DNA of 64,000 nucleotides from JBBDXS01 sp040902195 (GCA_040902195.1 JBBDXS010000018.1:4330-68329); one strand, 5' to 3'; positions 35,418 to 44,391 are shown, counted from the first letter of the stretch. A program made the numbers and translations. The notes: generated by a model not told the origin, from the letters alone.

Positions 35418-36719
35418 TCACGGCGCTAGCGGCGTACCAGTCGCAAGTGAGGCGTGCGCATTGAGCAGCGCGAACGCAAGGTCCGCTATTCGCTGCAGGT
35501 ACGTGGCGTCGAGGTTGGCGAGCACGTCCTCCGGCGTGTGAATGCGCGTGAAGTTCGGTGTCGTCACCATAAGCGACGACAGCCCGCCATCGAGGAAGCT
35601 CAGGTGGTCGCTGCCGACGCCGTTGGGTAGCTCCCCGCCCGACACGTCGACACCGATGTCCGCAGCGACCGTTTCGGCCTCGTCGATCAGGTCGCTGCTG
35701 CCCAGGAGCAGCGGCGTGCCGTCGCTCGCGACGACATCGTAGTTGAAGTACGCCTCGAGCAGGCCGCGTTCTTCGGGCGTGAGCTGCGAAACGAAGTACG
35801 CGCTGCCGGTGAGCCCGATCTCTTCGCCGCCCCAGAGCGCGAAGCAGTGATCGATCATACTGCCGGCCGATGCCGCGCGCGCCAGCTCGAGCACGAGCCC
35901 TGCGCCCGATGCGTTGTCGACCGCGCCCGGCGACCACGGGACGGAATCGAGGTGGCCGCCGCTGACCGTGCGGCAGACGCCGGACGCCGGGCGCGCGATG
36001 ACATTGCTGCCGTGGATCTCGGTCGGGATGTTCACCTGCAGCTCGACGGGACCCTGCGCGATGCGGTCGCGGAGCGCCTCGCCTTCGCTTTGCGCGATCG
36101 AGACGGCGGGGAAGGGCTCCCCTTCGGAGCGGTCGCCGCGATTGACGCCCGGCTGGTTGTTGGCGACGATGATGGCGACAGCCCCGGCGGCGCGCGCGTT
36201 GCTCGCCATTTCGGCGAAGCGCACCGTGCCGCGTTGTACGAGCGCGGCGGCGCCCAAGCTGTCCGAGGGAAACTCGCCCGCGGCGCCAGAACCGGCGTCC
36301 ACGAGGGGCGCGGAGACGTCTGCCGCGGCTCCGGCCTGGAACACGTACGCGGGTATCTCGAGCGGGTCCGGTCCGTCTGTCGTCACTCTCGTCTGCAGAA
36401 ATGCATCCGCGCTGGAGGCCGTGAAGTCCTGCACCTCGACGTCGTAGCCGTACAGCTCGAGTTGCCCGCGGGCGTAATCGATCGCCTGCTGCGCCGCGGG
36501 CGAGCCGGAGGGCCGGCGGCCGATCTGCTCCGAGAGCACACGCACGTGCTCGATTACGCGGCCGGCCTGCGGCGCGGCGGGGCCGAGATCGAACGGCGTC
36601 GTGGTGGGCGCAGGAGGCGTTGTCGTAGATCGCGGCGACGGGCCGCCGCCGTTCGAGCAGGCGAGCAGCAATGCCGTCGTCACGAGCGCGACTATAAGGA
36701 GCGGCGTGCGGGGAACGAT
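35418..36719 (-). CDS. M28-family zinc aminopeptidase, lipoprotein
   Basis: About 433 aa. Lipoprotein signal (PRTPLLIVALVTTALLLAC), Thr/Pro linker, then a PA domain inserted in an M28 peptidase. Zinc ligands are visible: GGHLDSVPW, AVDNASGAG, GGEEIGLTGS, NYDVVASDG and GSDHLSFLDGG. Such enzymes trim amino acids from peptides outside the cell. The start is unclear: no ATG, GTG or TTG precedes the signal peptide between it and the upstream gene's stop at 36740. An ATC at 36719, spaced from a GGAG, is the best-placed candidate; otherwise translation begins inside the upstream gene (a longer frame is open to 36920). Confidence 0.85.
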   Translation of the reverse strand: MVPRTPLLIVALVTTALLLACSNGGGPSPRSTTTPPAPTTTPFDLGPAAPQAGRVIEHVRVLSEQIGRRPSGSPAAQQAIDYARGQLELYGYDVEVQDFTASSADAFLQTRVTTDGPDPLEIPAYVFQAGAAADVSAPLVDAGSGAAGEFPSDSLGAAALVQRGTVRFAEMASNARAAGAVAIIVANNQPGVNRGDRSEGEPFPAVSIAQSEGEALRDRIAQGPVELQVNIPTEIHGSNVIARPASGVCRTVSGGHLDSVPWSPGAVDNASGAGLVLELARAASAGSMIDHCFALWGGEEIGLTGSAYFVSQLTPEERGLLEAYFNYDVVASDGTPLLLGSSDLIDEAETVAADIGVDVSGGELPNGVGSDHLSFLDGGLSSLMVTTPNFTRIHTPEDVLANLDATYLQRIADLAFALLNAHASLATGTPLAP

Positions 36720-36739
36720 CGTGGTGTGTCTCCGGGGCG

Positions 36740-37159
36740 TTAGTAGCGAGGGCGGCGCTTCGCCTGGAACCAGGCGCGCAGTCGATCGCTGAGCGTGGGC
36801 TCGTCGAGATCGAGCGGCTGGCCGCGCCAGCGCCTTCCGGCCTTCGGCGGCGCCGGCTTGTGGAAGATCGAGAGCGCCATCGTCGTCAGGAACAGGATCA
36901 CGCCGCCGACGAGGAGCCATCGCCCGAACATGGGCTGCACGCGCATGCCGATGAAGCCCACGACGATCAGGACCAGCGCCGCGAGCATGACCTGTCGCAG
37001 CGAGATGTTGGCGATCGGCGCGAGGAGCGCGCTCATGAACGAGCCAGCCGCGCTCGATGAGCGCTTGCGCATGCGAGTAACGTTGCTCTCTTCCGGAACG
37101 AACTCGTCGAGCCGGTTGAGGATGTCCTCGATCTCGCGCTGGATCTTGTCGTCGGGCAT
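36740..37159 (-). CDS. Two-TM protein of unknown function
   Basis: 139 aa from the ATG at 37159. The N-terminus is an acidic helix (DDKIQREIEDILNRLDEFVP), followed by a basic patch and two hydrophobic helices (VMLAALVLIVVGFIGM and WLLVGGVILFLTTMALSIF) and a basic tail RAWFQAKRRPRY. Such small two-helix proteins with an N-terminal 'IEDILNRLDEF' segment recur in Chloroflexota, but no role is known to me. Likely co-transcribed with the M28 peptidase. Confidence 0.7.
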   Translation of the reverse strand: MPDDKIQREIEDILNRLDEFVPEESNVTRMRKRSSSAAGSFMSALLAPIANISLRQVMLAALVLIVVGFIGMRVQPMFGRWLLVGGVILFLTTMALSIFHKPAPPKAGRRWRGQPLDLDEPTLSDRLRAWFQAKRRPRY

Positions 37160-37482
37160 GGGGTCAGCCTTTAGTGTACAGGAAGCGAGAACCAAGAACC
37201 TAGAACCAACAGCCGGAAACGAGCCGCGCCGGTTCCCGGGTGCGGAGGTGGTTTCTTCATCTCACCCTCAACCCCGAGCCGGACATCGCTTCGAACACTG
37301 GTCGAGAGATCGCCCCTCTCGCGCTGCAGAGGGAGAGGAAACGGGGGTGAGGGTGCGAGGGCGTCTCGCGAGAAAGATCCGTCAGGTCCCTCGGGCTCCC
37401 CGCCCCTTCGCGCTCTACCCCACTCCCCTCGGGATGACAAGATGGAAAGCGGAACGACAAACGATTCCTCAGGACGACAGTA
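37160..37482. other. Intergenic repeats before hyuB terminus
   Basis: No gene. It contains GAACCAA heptamers (37189-37209), a CTCTCGCGCTGCAGAGGGAG inverted repeat near 37318 and two GGATGACA-type elements (near 37430 and 37462). Confidence 0.6.
37189..37209. repeat. Heptamer repeat GAACCAA, GAACCTA, GAACCAA
   Basis: Three 7-mers in exact phase. Confidence 0.5.
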
Positions 37483-39168
37483 CTACCGTCCCCACGCGCC
37501 GCCGCCCGGCGTTTCGATGCGGAGGCGTGCACCCTTCGCTACGTCGAGCTGGGCCTTCGAAGGCAGGCGGCGCTTGCGGCCGTTCGCGTCGATGAGCGAA
37601 TCGCGGCCGGGCTTGCCGTCCGGGCCGCCCCTGAGGCCCCAGGGGCCGCGGCGGCGTCGCTCGCCCACGATCGTCACGCTCGCGGCGCCGAGGAACTCGT
37701 ACTCGCGCACGAGGCCGTCGCCGCCACGATGGCGGCCGGCGCCGGCGGAGCCGCGTCGCACAGCGTACTCGCGGACGCGGAAGGGATAGGCCAGCTCCAG
37801 CGCCTCGACGGGAGTGTTCATCGTGTTCGTCATGTGCGTGTGTACGGCGGACAGGCCATCGCGCTGCGGGCCGGCGCCGGCGCCGCCCGCGAGCGTCTCG
37901 TAGTAGGCGAACGGCCGCGCGCGATCGACGTCGTAGCCGCCGATCGCGACGTTGTTCATCGTGCCGGCGCTCGCGGCGGGGATGCGATCAGGCAGCGCCT
38001 GCGCGAGCGCGCCGAAGACGGTGTCGACGATGCGCTGCGACGTCTCGACGTTGCCCGCCGATACGGCGTGCGGCGGGCTTGCGTTGACGATAGACACCTC
38101 GGGCAGGACGAACGAAATCGGACGCAGCGAGCCGTCGTTCACGGGCGCGCCTTCGTCGAGGAGGCAGCGGACGCAATAGTAGACGGCCGACTTCGTGACG
38201 GCGGCAACGGCGTTCACGGAGCCCGGGCGCTCGAGCGCGCTGCCGGTGAAGTCGAAGCGCATCGCGCCGCGGCGCACCGAGATGCGCAGGCGGATCGGGA
38301 CCGGCTCCGGCGTCACGCCGTCGTCGTCGAGCGCGTCCTCGAACTCGTACGTGCCGTCATCGATCGCGGCGATGGCGTCACGCGTGAGGCGCTCGGCGTA
38401 GTCTTGGAGCGCGGACATCTGGCGCGCGACCTCACGCCGGCCGTAGCGCGCGACGAGCTCCAGCAGCCGCGCCTCGCCGCGACGGTGCGCCGCGAGCTGC
38501 GCGTCGAGATCGCCCCGGCGCTCCTGCGGCGTGCGCACGTTCCGGAGCAGGAGGGCGAGCACTTCTTCGTTGCGGCGGCCGCGGCGTATGAGGTGGAGCG
38601 GCGGGATGATCACGCCCTCCTGGTACAGCTCATTCGCGAGCGGCATCGATCCCGGCGACATGCCGCCGACATCCGCGTGGTGCGCGCGCGACACGACGAA
38701 GCCAACGAGCTCTCGCTGCGCGAAGGCGGGCGAGACCATCGTGATGTCCGGCAGGTGCGTTCCGCCGAGGTAGGGGTCGTTGAGCATGACGACGTCGCCC
38801 GGCGCGAACGGGCCGATCGGCAGAACAGCCTCGACCGCGACGGGCATCGCGCCGAGGTGCACCGGGATGTGCGTCGCCTGCGCGACGAGGCGACCGCGCG
38901 CGTCGAAAACGGCGCAGGAGTAGTCGCGGCGCTCCTTGATGTTCGGCGAGTGCGCTGTGCGCCCCAGCGTCACGCCCATCTCCGCCGCAACGGACGAGAA
39001 GAGCGCGCCGAACACGGCGAGGGCGGTTGGGTCGGCTCCTGCACCCCCGGCCCCTTTTCTTCGGCGACCCTTCGCTTTGCTCGAGGGCAGGGTCCGAGGG
39101 GAGCTCACAGGAGGGACGCTTTCGTTGATCTTCGAACTTGCCCGTTGCGCTGGCCTCACGAGCGGCAC
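37483..39168 (-). CDS. hyuB: Hydantoinase B / oxoprolinase family protein
   Basis: 561 aa from a GTG at 39168 with AGGA in the overlapping stop of the upstream lipoprotein. The N-terminal ~45 residues are Lys/Arg/Gly-rich and partly derived from an intergenic repeat, so a shorter protein is possible. The HyuB core starts at ADPTALAVFGALFSSVAAEM and has SPNIKERRDYSCAVFD, LGAMPVAVEAVL, LNDPYLGGTHLPDITMVSP and AHHADVGGMSPGSMP. It pairs with HyuA to hydrolyse 5-membered cyclic amides or related compounds in an ATP-dependent way. The matching hyuA lies about 1.9 kb upstream with three unrelated genes between. Confidence 0.92.
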   Translation of the reverse strand: MPLVRPAQRASSKINESVPPVSSPRTLPSSKAKGRRRKGAGGAGADPTALAVFGALFSSVAAEMGVTLGRTAHSPNIKERRDYSCAVFDARGRLVAQATHIPVHLGAMPVAVEAVLPIGPFAPGDVVMLNDPYLGGTHLPDITMVSPAFAQRELVGFVVSRAHHADVGGMSPGSMPLANELYQEGVIIPPLHLIRRGRRNEEVLALLLRNVRTPQERRGDLDAQLAAHRRGEARLLELVARYGRREVARQMSALQDYAERLTRDAIAAIDDGTYEFEDALDDDGVTPEPVPIRLRISVRRGAMRFDFTGSALERPGSVNAVAAVTKSAVYYCVRCLLDEGAPVNDGSLRPISFVLPEVSIVNASPPHAVSAGNVETSQRIVDTVFGALAQALPDRIPAASAGTMNNVAIGGYDVDRARPFAYYETLAGGAGAGPQRDGLSAVHTHMTNTMNTPVEALELAYPFRVREYAVRRGSAGAGRHRGGDGLVREYEFLGAASVTIVGERRRRGPWGLRGGPDGKPGRDSLIDANGRKRRLPSKAQLDVAKGARLRIETPGGGAWGR

Positions 39169-39172
39169 CGTT

Positions 39173-39628
39173 CTAGTCCTGCGTCCGGCGGACAATGTCT
39201 TCTATGGCGGGATCGCACGGTTGGCGTTCGTCCGGAGGGGGCAAGTCAGACGCGTGAATCGTAAGCTCATCGTGCAGTTCGTCGTCGAACCGACGGAGCG
39301 TAGTCGTCAGCTTCAGCACGGTGCAGCCCCGTAGGTCAACGACGTGGAACTCCAGCGGGTCGTCTTTGCCTCCGAATTCGTCTGCAAGGTGACTGAAGCT
39401 CTTGTGCGAACCAGGCGGCAGTCGGCCAAAGCCAGACTTGCCATTAACTTCTACGAACAGTGGCTCATTGGTCTCGTTGTTGTAGTCTAGATTCCGCCCC
39501 GGATCGCAGCCCGCTGCTAGTACCGCCAGCGCCAGCACGAAAGCCACGTACGCCGAACCTGCGTACCCCCATGCGTAGGATTTGGCGGCGATCCGCGGAC
39601 GACACCCTGTGCGGCCGGCAACTCTCAC
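39173..39628 (-). CDS. Predicted lipoprotein, unknown function
   Basis: 151 aa from a GTG that overlaps the preceding kinase stop by four bases (GTGA). Signal peptide SAYVAFVLALAVLAAGC with a lipobox, though the N-terminal region before it is unusually long and basic. The mature part is a small beta domain (NETNEPLFVEVNGKSGFG, then a CTVLKLTTTLRRFDDEL strand) with three Cys. No family recognised. Confidence 0.65.
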   Translation of the reverse strand: MRVAGRTGCRPRIAAKSYAWGYAGSAYVAFVLALAVLAAGCDPGRNLDYNNETNEPLFVEVNGKSGFGRLPPGSHKSFSHLADEFGGKDDPLEFHVVDLRGCTVLKLTTTLRRFDDELHDELTIHASDLPPPDERQPCDPAIEDIVRRTQD

Positions 39629-40182
39629 GGGCGCGCGCCGATGTGTTCGAGGACGATGCGTGCGGCCTCGCTAGCGGCGACGCGCGACGTATCGATCGTC
39701 ATCGGGCTGGCAGGCGCGTTCATCTCGAACGCGCGGTAGACGGCCTCGACCGTACGCTCCTCGCGCGAGGCGTCGTCGCGCGCGCGGGCGAGCAACGTCT
39801 CGAGCGGCGCCGTCACAACGACGAGCAGCGGCCGCACGTTCGGGATCGTCGCGACGAGCGCGAGCAGATCGCGCAGGTCGCTATCGTGCGTCGCGGCGGC
39901 GCCGTCGCGCTCGACGGCGAACGCGGCATCGACAATGACGTGGTAGCCGCCCCGTACGTAGGACGCGGAGAGCAGCTTGATCTGGCGGTAGACGAGCTCG
40001 GCTTCCCTGGCGAGGTCTGAATCGTGGCCGACGATCCAGCGCGACCACAGATCGTCCTGCGAGATGCAGGCGACCTTACGCTGCCCCTCGGCGGCGAGCT
40101 GCCGCGCGATCGCGCGCGCAACGCTCGTCTTACCGGAGAGCGCCGGCCCGCGCACGACAAGGAAGGCCTGTTCGTTGAGCAT
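39625..40182 (-). CDS. P-loop kinase-like protein
   Basis: 185 aa. Walker A is GPALSGKTSV near residues 12-21. ISQDDLWSRWI fits a substrate loop, YHVIVDAAF a Walker B-like strand, and LLVVVTAPLETLLARARDD the lid with basic residues. This is the AAA_33/zeta-toxin-like kinase pattern used by gluconate, chloramphenicol and other small-molecule kinases. Substrate unknown. The ATG follows the lipoprotein stop by 2 bases; the stop overlaps the next GTG. Confidence 0.8.
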   Translation of the reverse strand: MLNEQAFLVVRGPALSGKTSVARAIARQLAAEGQRKVACISQDDLWSRWIVGHDSDLAREAELVYRQIKLLSASYVRGGYHVIVDAAFAVERDGAAATHDSDLRDLLALVATIPNVRPLLVVVTAPLETLLARARDDASREERTVEAVYRAFEMNAPASPMTIDTSRVAASEAARIVLEHIGARP

Positions 40183-40184
40183 TG

Positions 40185-41024
40185 CTAGTCCGGCACCTCG
40201 ATCTCTATGTCGCCGAACTCCGAAAAGTCGATGGTCATGAACGGCTCGCTACTCGCCGCGTTGGAGAGCTCGATGCTGGAAATACTTCTGCGGTCAGCTG
40301 AAAGTGTAATCTTGATGTCGTCCGGAGGTGATGCGTCTAGCGACGGATCGTCTGCCGCGATGCCGGCAAAGTCTTCGAATTCGTCTTCTGGCATTCCGGC
40401 ATCTACAGCCAGTCGATGCATGTTGTCGACGACTGCGCGCTCGACGCGCACGCGGCCCCGAATGGTGCCATCGCCTTCGCGATGCAGATCCGTTGCTTGC
40501 TCGACGGCCACGAGCGGCCAGCCAGGAACATAGAGGGAGGACAATCCGAAGGCTGGAATGACCTCGCGCTCGCCATCCATCCAGTCTTCGCAGGAGGTGT
40601 TGATGCCCTCACAAGGCCGTCCGTATGCGCGATCGCCGACAAGGACAGCTTCGAAGACGGTCTCGCCAGTGATGTTGGTGACAACGGTATGGCAACTGCT
40701 GGAGAGGGAGGTCTCTGTTCTCTCCTCCTCACAGACTTCCTCGCTGTCGCCGACCGGTGAGAAGAGCAACACGCGATACCTGTCAGGACGCTGATAGAAG
40801 ATATCCCAGTGATCCATATCACGCTCGTCCTGGGGGTCTTCTTCCCTACGTAGCACATAGGAAGCCCTGTATGATTCAGCGTCCCGCATGTTCGAGAGCG
40901 CTGCGTCAATCAGAGCCTGCGCCTCTTCTGGCACACGCGTCTCATCGGGCGAGCCGCCGCCTCCTCCGCAGGCCATCGCGACAAAGCACAGCGCACTCGC
41001 CGCCAACACCAGGGCCAACTTCAT
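40185..41024 (-). CDS. LppX/LprG-like lipoprotein
   Basis: 279 aa from the ATG at 41024 with a GGAAGGAG site. Lipobox VAMAC then Gly/Pro linker. The body has the LolA/LppX look: AALSNMRDAESYRASYVLRR, DIFYQRPDRYRVLLFSP, YVPGWPLVAVEQATDL, and strand-turn repeats to the end. Such proteins bind lipids or glycolipids at the cell surface, inferred from fold only. Four Cys in the middle could form disulfides. Confidence 0.75.
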   Translation of the reverse strand: MKLALVLAASALCFVAMACGGGGGSPDETRVPEEAQALIDAALSNMRDAESYRASYVLRREEDPQDERDMDHWDIFYQRPDRYRVLLFSPVGDSEEVCEEERTETSLSSSCHTVVTNITGETVFEAVLVGDRAYGRPCEGINTSCEDWMDGEREVIPAFGLSSLYVPGWPLVAVEQATDLHREGDGTIRGRVRVERAVVDNMHRLAVDAGMPEDEFEDFAGIAADDPSLDASPPDDIKITLSADRRSISSIELSNAASSEPFMTIDFSEFGDIEIEVPD

Positions 41025-41043
41025 CGATCTGCTCCTTCCGCCA

Positions 41044-43077
41044 TTACTGCCCTCGTTCCAGGAGCAGCGTACCAACCTTATCGACCGTGCCGCGCCAGCC
41101 GGGCGGGACCGCGGTCGTCGCGTCGAGCTGCAGGACGAGCGCCGGGCCGCGAAGGCGCGAGCCCGGACGCAGTCGATCGCGCTCGTACACCTTCGTGTCG
41201 CGCATGCGGCCGTCGAACCAGACGGCGCGGCGTTCTGGGCGAGCGGCGGCCGGACTCCGTAGGTCGGGGTCTTTAGACCCCGACGCGGGGGGGTGAAGAC
41301 CCGCGCCTACAATAATCCGTGCGCCCGGCGCGGCGGCGCGAACGCGCATCGCAACGGTCTCGACTGCACGCGAGGAGTCCGCATGGCCGTAGCGCTGCCG
41401 GTGCGCCAGGTGGAACGACCGCAGGAAGCGCTCCGGCTGGAGACCGGACGCCCCGCTCGCGATCGACACCGTGATCTCGTACGACTGGCCCTCGTAGCGC
41501 AGATCGAGCGCGCGCATCACGCGGACGCTGCGTTCGTAGCCCTGTCGCGCCAGCTCGCGGCGCGCCTTCGTTTCGAGGCGCTCGAACGCGCGCGCGAGGC
41601 GTCCCGCGAAGGCATCGCTCTCGCGCACGGACGCAAGGAACGCCTGCGTCTCGTCGTGCACGACGGGCGACGCCGCCATCCCGAACGCGGAGAGGACGCC
41701 CGGCGCGAGCGGTACAAGCACGCGCGGGACCGAGAGCGCGTCCGCCAGCTCGCAGGCGTGCAGCGGCCCGGCGCCGCCGAACGCGACAAGCACGAAGCGG
41801 CGCGGGTCGTGCCCGCGCTCGACGGAGGCCACACGCAGCGCTGCCTCCATACTCACGTTCGCGACGCGCAGCACCGCCGCGGCCGCCTCGACAACGTCCC
41901 CTCCGAACGCGCGCGCGACCGGCCGCAGCGCGCGATGCGCCGCTTTCGCATCGAGTGTCATACGCCCGCCGAGAAATCGATCGGGCAACAGCCGTCCGAG
42001 GACAACGTGCGCGTCGGTCACGGTAGGCTGGTCGCCGTTGCCGTAGCAGGCCGGGCCGGGATCGGCGCCGGCGCTCTCCGGCCCGACGCGCAACGCGCCG
42101 CCTGCGTCGATACTCGCGATCGAGCCGCCGCCCGCCCCTACCGTGTGCACATCGACCGTCGGAATGCGCAGCGGGAGGCCGCCGACGGTCGATTCCGTCG
42201 TGAAGGGGATCGATCCGTCGCAGAGACAGACGTCCGTCGACGTGCCGCCCATATCGAATGTGATGATGCGCTCGATGCCGCTCTCGCGCGCGACGCGGAA
42301 CGCCCCCGCGACACCGCCCGCCGGGCCTGACAGCACCGTCCGCACCGCCATCGAGCCGGACGCGCGCGCGTTCGCGCTGCCGCCGTTCGATTGCATGACA
42401 CGCAGGCGTTTCGTCCCGCGCGCGCGCAAACCGTCCGCGAGCCGCGAGAGGTATCGCTCCATCACCGGCGCGACGTAGGCGTTGAGCACCGTGGTGCTCG
42501 TGCGCTCGTACTCGCGGTGCTCCGGCAGCACCTCGAACGAGGCGGAGCACGGCAGCCCGCGCCGGCGCGCCGCGTCGCGCACCATGCGTTCGTGCGCAGG
42601 ATGAAGGAACGAGAACAAGAAGCACACCGCGAGCGACTCGACTCGCCGGCGCACGAGCTTGTCGAGCAGCGCCTCGACCCCGGCCGCCACGAGCGGCTCC
42701 AAGACGCGGCCCTTGTGGTCGACGCGCTCGCGCGCTTCGAGGCGTAGCTCCGCAGGGACGAGCGGCGGCGGGCGCGATGGCTCCAGGTCGTAGAGCTCCG
42801 GGCGTGTTTGCCTGCCGATCTCCAGCACGTCGCGAAAGCCGCGCGTAGTGATAAGCGCCGTCTTCGCGCCGCGACGTTCGAGCACGGCGTTGGTCGCAAC
42901 GGTTGACCCGTGCACAACCTCCTCGACCTGCCAGCCGGCCTCCGCGAGCCCCTCGAGCACGCCGCGCGACGGGTCGTCCGGCGTCGACGGCCGTTTGTAG
43001 ACCGAGAGCACGCCGTCCTGCCAGAGGACGAAGTCGGTGAACGTACCGCCTACGTCGACGCCAAGAATGCTCGCCAT
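41044..43077 (-). CDS. hyuA: Hydantoinase A / oxoprolinase family protein
   Basis: 677 aa from the ATG at 43077. ASKHA-type ATPase: GVDVGGTFTDFVLWQDGVLS at ~6-25, HGSTVATNAVLERRGAKTAL near 52-71, FDMGGTSTDVCLCDG near 280 and GGGSIASID. Partner of HyuB for ATP-dependent opening of cyclic amides. A TATACT -10 lies exactly 6 bases before the ATG, so a leaderless transcript is predicted. Near the C-terminus two REP-like palindromes (41259-41310) have been absorbed in frame and encode GAGLHPPASGSKDPDLRSP, a loop absent from typical homologues as far as I can judge. Confidence 0.93.
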   Translation of the reverse strand: MASILGVDVGGTFTDFVLWQDGVLSVYKRPSTPDDPSRGVLEGLAEAGWQVEEVVHGSTVATNAVLERRGAKTALITTRGFRDVLEIGRQTRPELYDLEPSRPPPLVPAELRLEARERVDHKGRVLEPLVAAGVEALLDKLVRRRVESLAVCFLFSFLHPAHERMVRDAARRRGLPCSASFEVLPEHREYERTSTTVLNAYVAPVMERYLSRLADGLRARGTKRLRVMQSNGGSANARASGSMAVRTVLSGPAGGVAGAFRVARESGIERIITFDMGGTSTDVCLCDGSIPFTTESTVGGLPLRIPTVDVHTVGAGGGSIASIDAGGALRVGPESAGADPGPACYGNGDQPTVTDAHVVLGRLLPDRFLGGRMTLDAKAAHRALRPVARAFGGDVVEAAAAVLRVANVSMEAALRVASVERGHDPRRFVLVAFGGAGPLHACELADALSVPRVLVPLAPGVLSAFGMAASPVVHDETQAFLASVRESDAFAGRLARAFERLETKARRELARQGYERSVRVMRALDLRYEGQSYEITVSIASGASGLQPERFLRSFHLAHRQRYGHADSSRAVETVAMRVRAAAPGARIIVGAGLHPPASGSKDPDLRSPAAARPERRAVWFDGRMRDTKVYERDRLRPGSRLRGPALVLQLDATTAVPPGWRGTVDKVGTLLLERGQ
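41259..41310. repeat. Two REP-like palindromes inside hyuA
   Basis: GTCGGGGTCTTTAGACCCC (41263-41284), preceded by GTAG, then a half-element GGGTGAAGACCC GCGCCTAC. Same core as 9464 and 55393. Confidence 0.65.
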
Positions 43078-43083
43078 GCCGTG

Positions 43084-43089
43084 AGTATA
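43084..43089 (-). promoter_or_regulatory. hyuA -10 (TATACT), 6 bases from ATG
   Basis: Position implies transcription starts at or beside the ATG. No ribosome site present. Confidence 0.55.
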
Positions 43090-43110
43090 GGAGCCTCCGG
43101 GGCGCTGTGC

Positions 43111-43116
43111 TAAGAT
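43111..43116 (+). promoter_or_regulatory. -10 element TAAGAT for the GNAT pair
   Basis: TGTGCTAAGAT extended -10, 36 bases before the first GNAT ATG; divergent from the hyuA promoter. Confidence 0.45.
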
Positions 43117-43152
43117 TGGGCGCTCAAGTGGAGGCTGGCCATCGCGCAGTCC

Positions 43153-43761
43153 ATGGAACTGATGCCCATCGCGCCTGCGAAACGAGAGCAAGTCGCGGAG
43201 ATGCTGGCCCGCGCCTTCTTCGACGACCCGCTCATGATGTACGTTCAGCCAGACAGCGAGCGGCGCCGTCGCGGCGATCACTTCTTTTTCCTGCGCGTGA
43301 TCGCGTATTGCGACCGCTACGGCGTGGCGAACACATTCGCCTCCGCGCCGGAGGGCGCAGCGCTCTGGCTCCCGCCCGATGCGCCGACAACCAGCACGCT
43401 CCGCATGGTCCGCTCCGGCATGGCGGCGCTACCGTTCGCGATGGGCTTCGGCGCGGCGATGCGCTTCATGACGGCGGGCAACTATCTCGAATCGTTGCAC
43501 CACAGGAACATGCCACCGCGCCACTGGTACCTGCTCGTCCTGGGCATCGAGCCGGAGCGGCAGGGCATGGGCCTCGGCGGCGCGATCATCCAACCGACGC
43601 TCGAGCGCGCCGACCGCGAGCGGCTCCCCTGCTACCTTGAGACGATGAAGGAGCGAAACGTCACGTTCTACAGGAAGCACGGCTTCGACGTGGTCGTCGA
43701 GGGCGAGCTGCCGAAAGGCGGCCCGCACTTCTGGACGATGCGCCGCGAGCCAATCGGCTAA
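43153..43761 (+). CDS. GNAT-family N-acetyltransferase
   Basis: 202 aa. GNAT features: VAEMLARAFFDDPLMMYVQP at the N-terminus, WYLLVLGIEPERQGMGLGGA as the acetyl-CoA-binding motif A, and YLETMKERNVTFYRKHGFDV at the end. A GGAGG lies 18 bases upstream of the ATG, which is too far; an in-frame ATC at 43141 sits at ideal distance. Nearly the same protein follows as the next gene, about 50-60% alike by eye. Substrate unknown. Confidence 0.88.
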   Translation: MELMPIAPAKREQVAEMLARAFFDDPLMMYVQPDSERRRRGDHFFFLRVIAYCDRYGVANTFASAPEGAALWLPPDAPTTSTLRMVRSGMAALPFAMGFGAAMRFMTAGNYLESLHHRNMPPRHWYLLVLGIEPERQGMGLGGAIIQPTLERADRERLPCYLETMKERNVTFYRKHGFDVVVEGELPKGGPHFWTMRREPIG

Positions 43762-43769
43762 AGGAGGCC

Positions 43770-44381
43770 ATGATGGCGACCGTCGATCTCGAGCCCGGCA
43801 AGCGCGAAGACGCCGTGCAGGTGCTCTCGCGCGCGTTTTTCGACGACCCACTGGTGGAATACATCACGCCGGACCCGGACAAGCGCCGGGCCAACCTGCC
43901 GTGGTTCTTTGGCATCGCGACGAAATACGGGGAGAAGTATGGCGGGACGGCGCACACGACGCCGGATTCCGTCCAGGGCGCGGCGCTCTGGCTCCCGCCG
44001 GGCGAGACGATCACGTCGACGCTGCGGCTGATCCGGCTCGGCCTGCTGGCGACGCCGTTTCGCTTCGGCATCTCCTCGACGATGCGCTTCCTCACGGTGC
44101 TCAGCAAACTCGAGCACCTGCACAAGCGCGACGTCCCGCCGGAGCACTGGTACCTGTGGATCCTTGGCGTCGAGCCGGAGCGGCAGGGACAGGGCATCGG
44201 CGGCAACCTGATCGCGCCGGTGCTGGAGCGCGCGGACAAGGAACACTTGCCCTGCTACCTGGAGACCATGAAGGAGCGCAACGTCACGTTCTATCAGAAG
44301 AACGGCTTCGAAGTCGTCGTCGACGACACATTTAAGGACGGCCCGCGCTACTGGACGATGCGCCGCGAGCCGATCGGATAG
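43770..44381 (+). CDS. GNAT-family N-acetyltransferase (paralogue)
   Basis: 203 aa, AAAGGAGG site in the 8-base gap after the first copy. It shares all blocks with it: VLSRAFFDDPLVEYITPDPD, the EGAALWLPP-like QGAALWLPPGETITS, WYLWILGVEPERQGQGIGGN and the YLETMKERNVTFYQKNGFEV end. A tandem duplication. No neighbour suggests a substrate. Confidence 0.88.
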   Translation: MMATVDLEPGKREDAVQVLSRAFFDDPLVEYITPDPDKRRANLPWFFGIATKYGEKYGGTAHTTPDSVQGAALWLPPGETITSTLRLIRLGLLATPFRFGISSTMRFLTVLSKLEHLHKRDVPPEHWYLWILGVEPERQGQGIGGNLIAPVLERADKEHLPCYLETMKERNVTFYQKNGFEVVVDDTFKDGPRYWTMRREPIG

Positions 44382-44391
44382 GGGGAACGCC

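Noticed and set aside
43153..44381. GNAT pair as a defence or toxin system
   Set aside because: Both copies look like ordinary acetyltransferases with no antitoxin-like partner.
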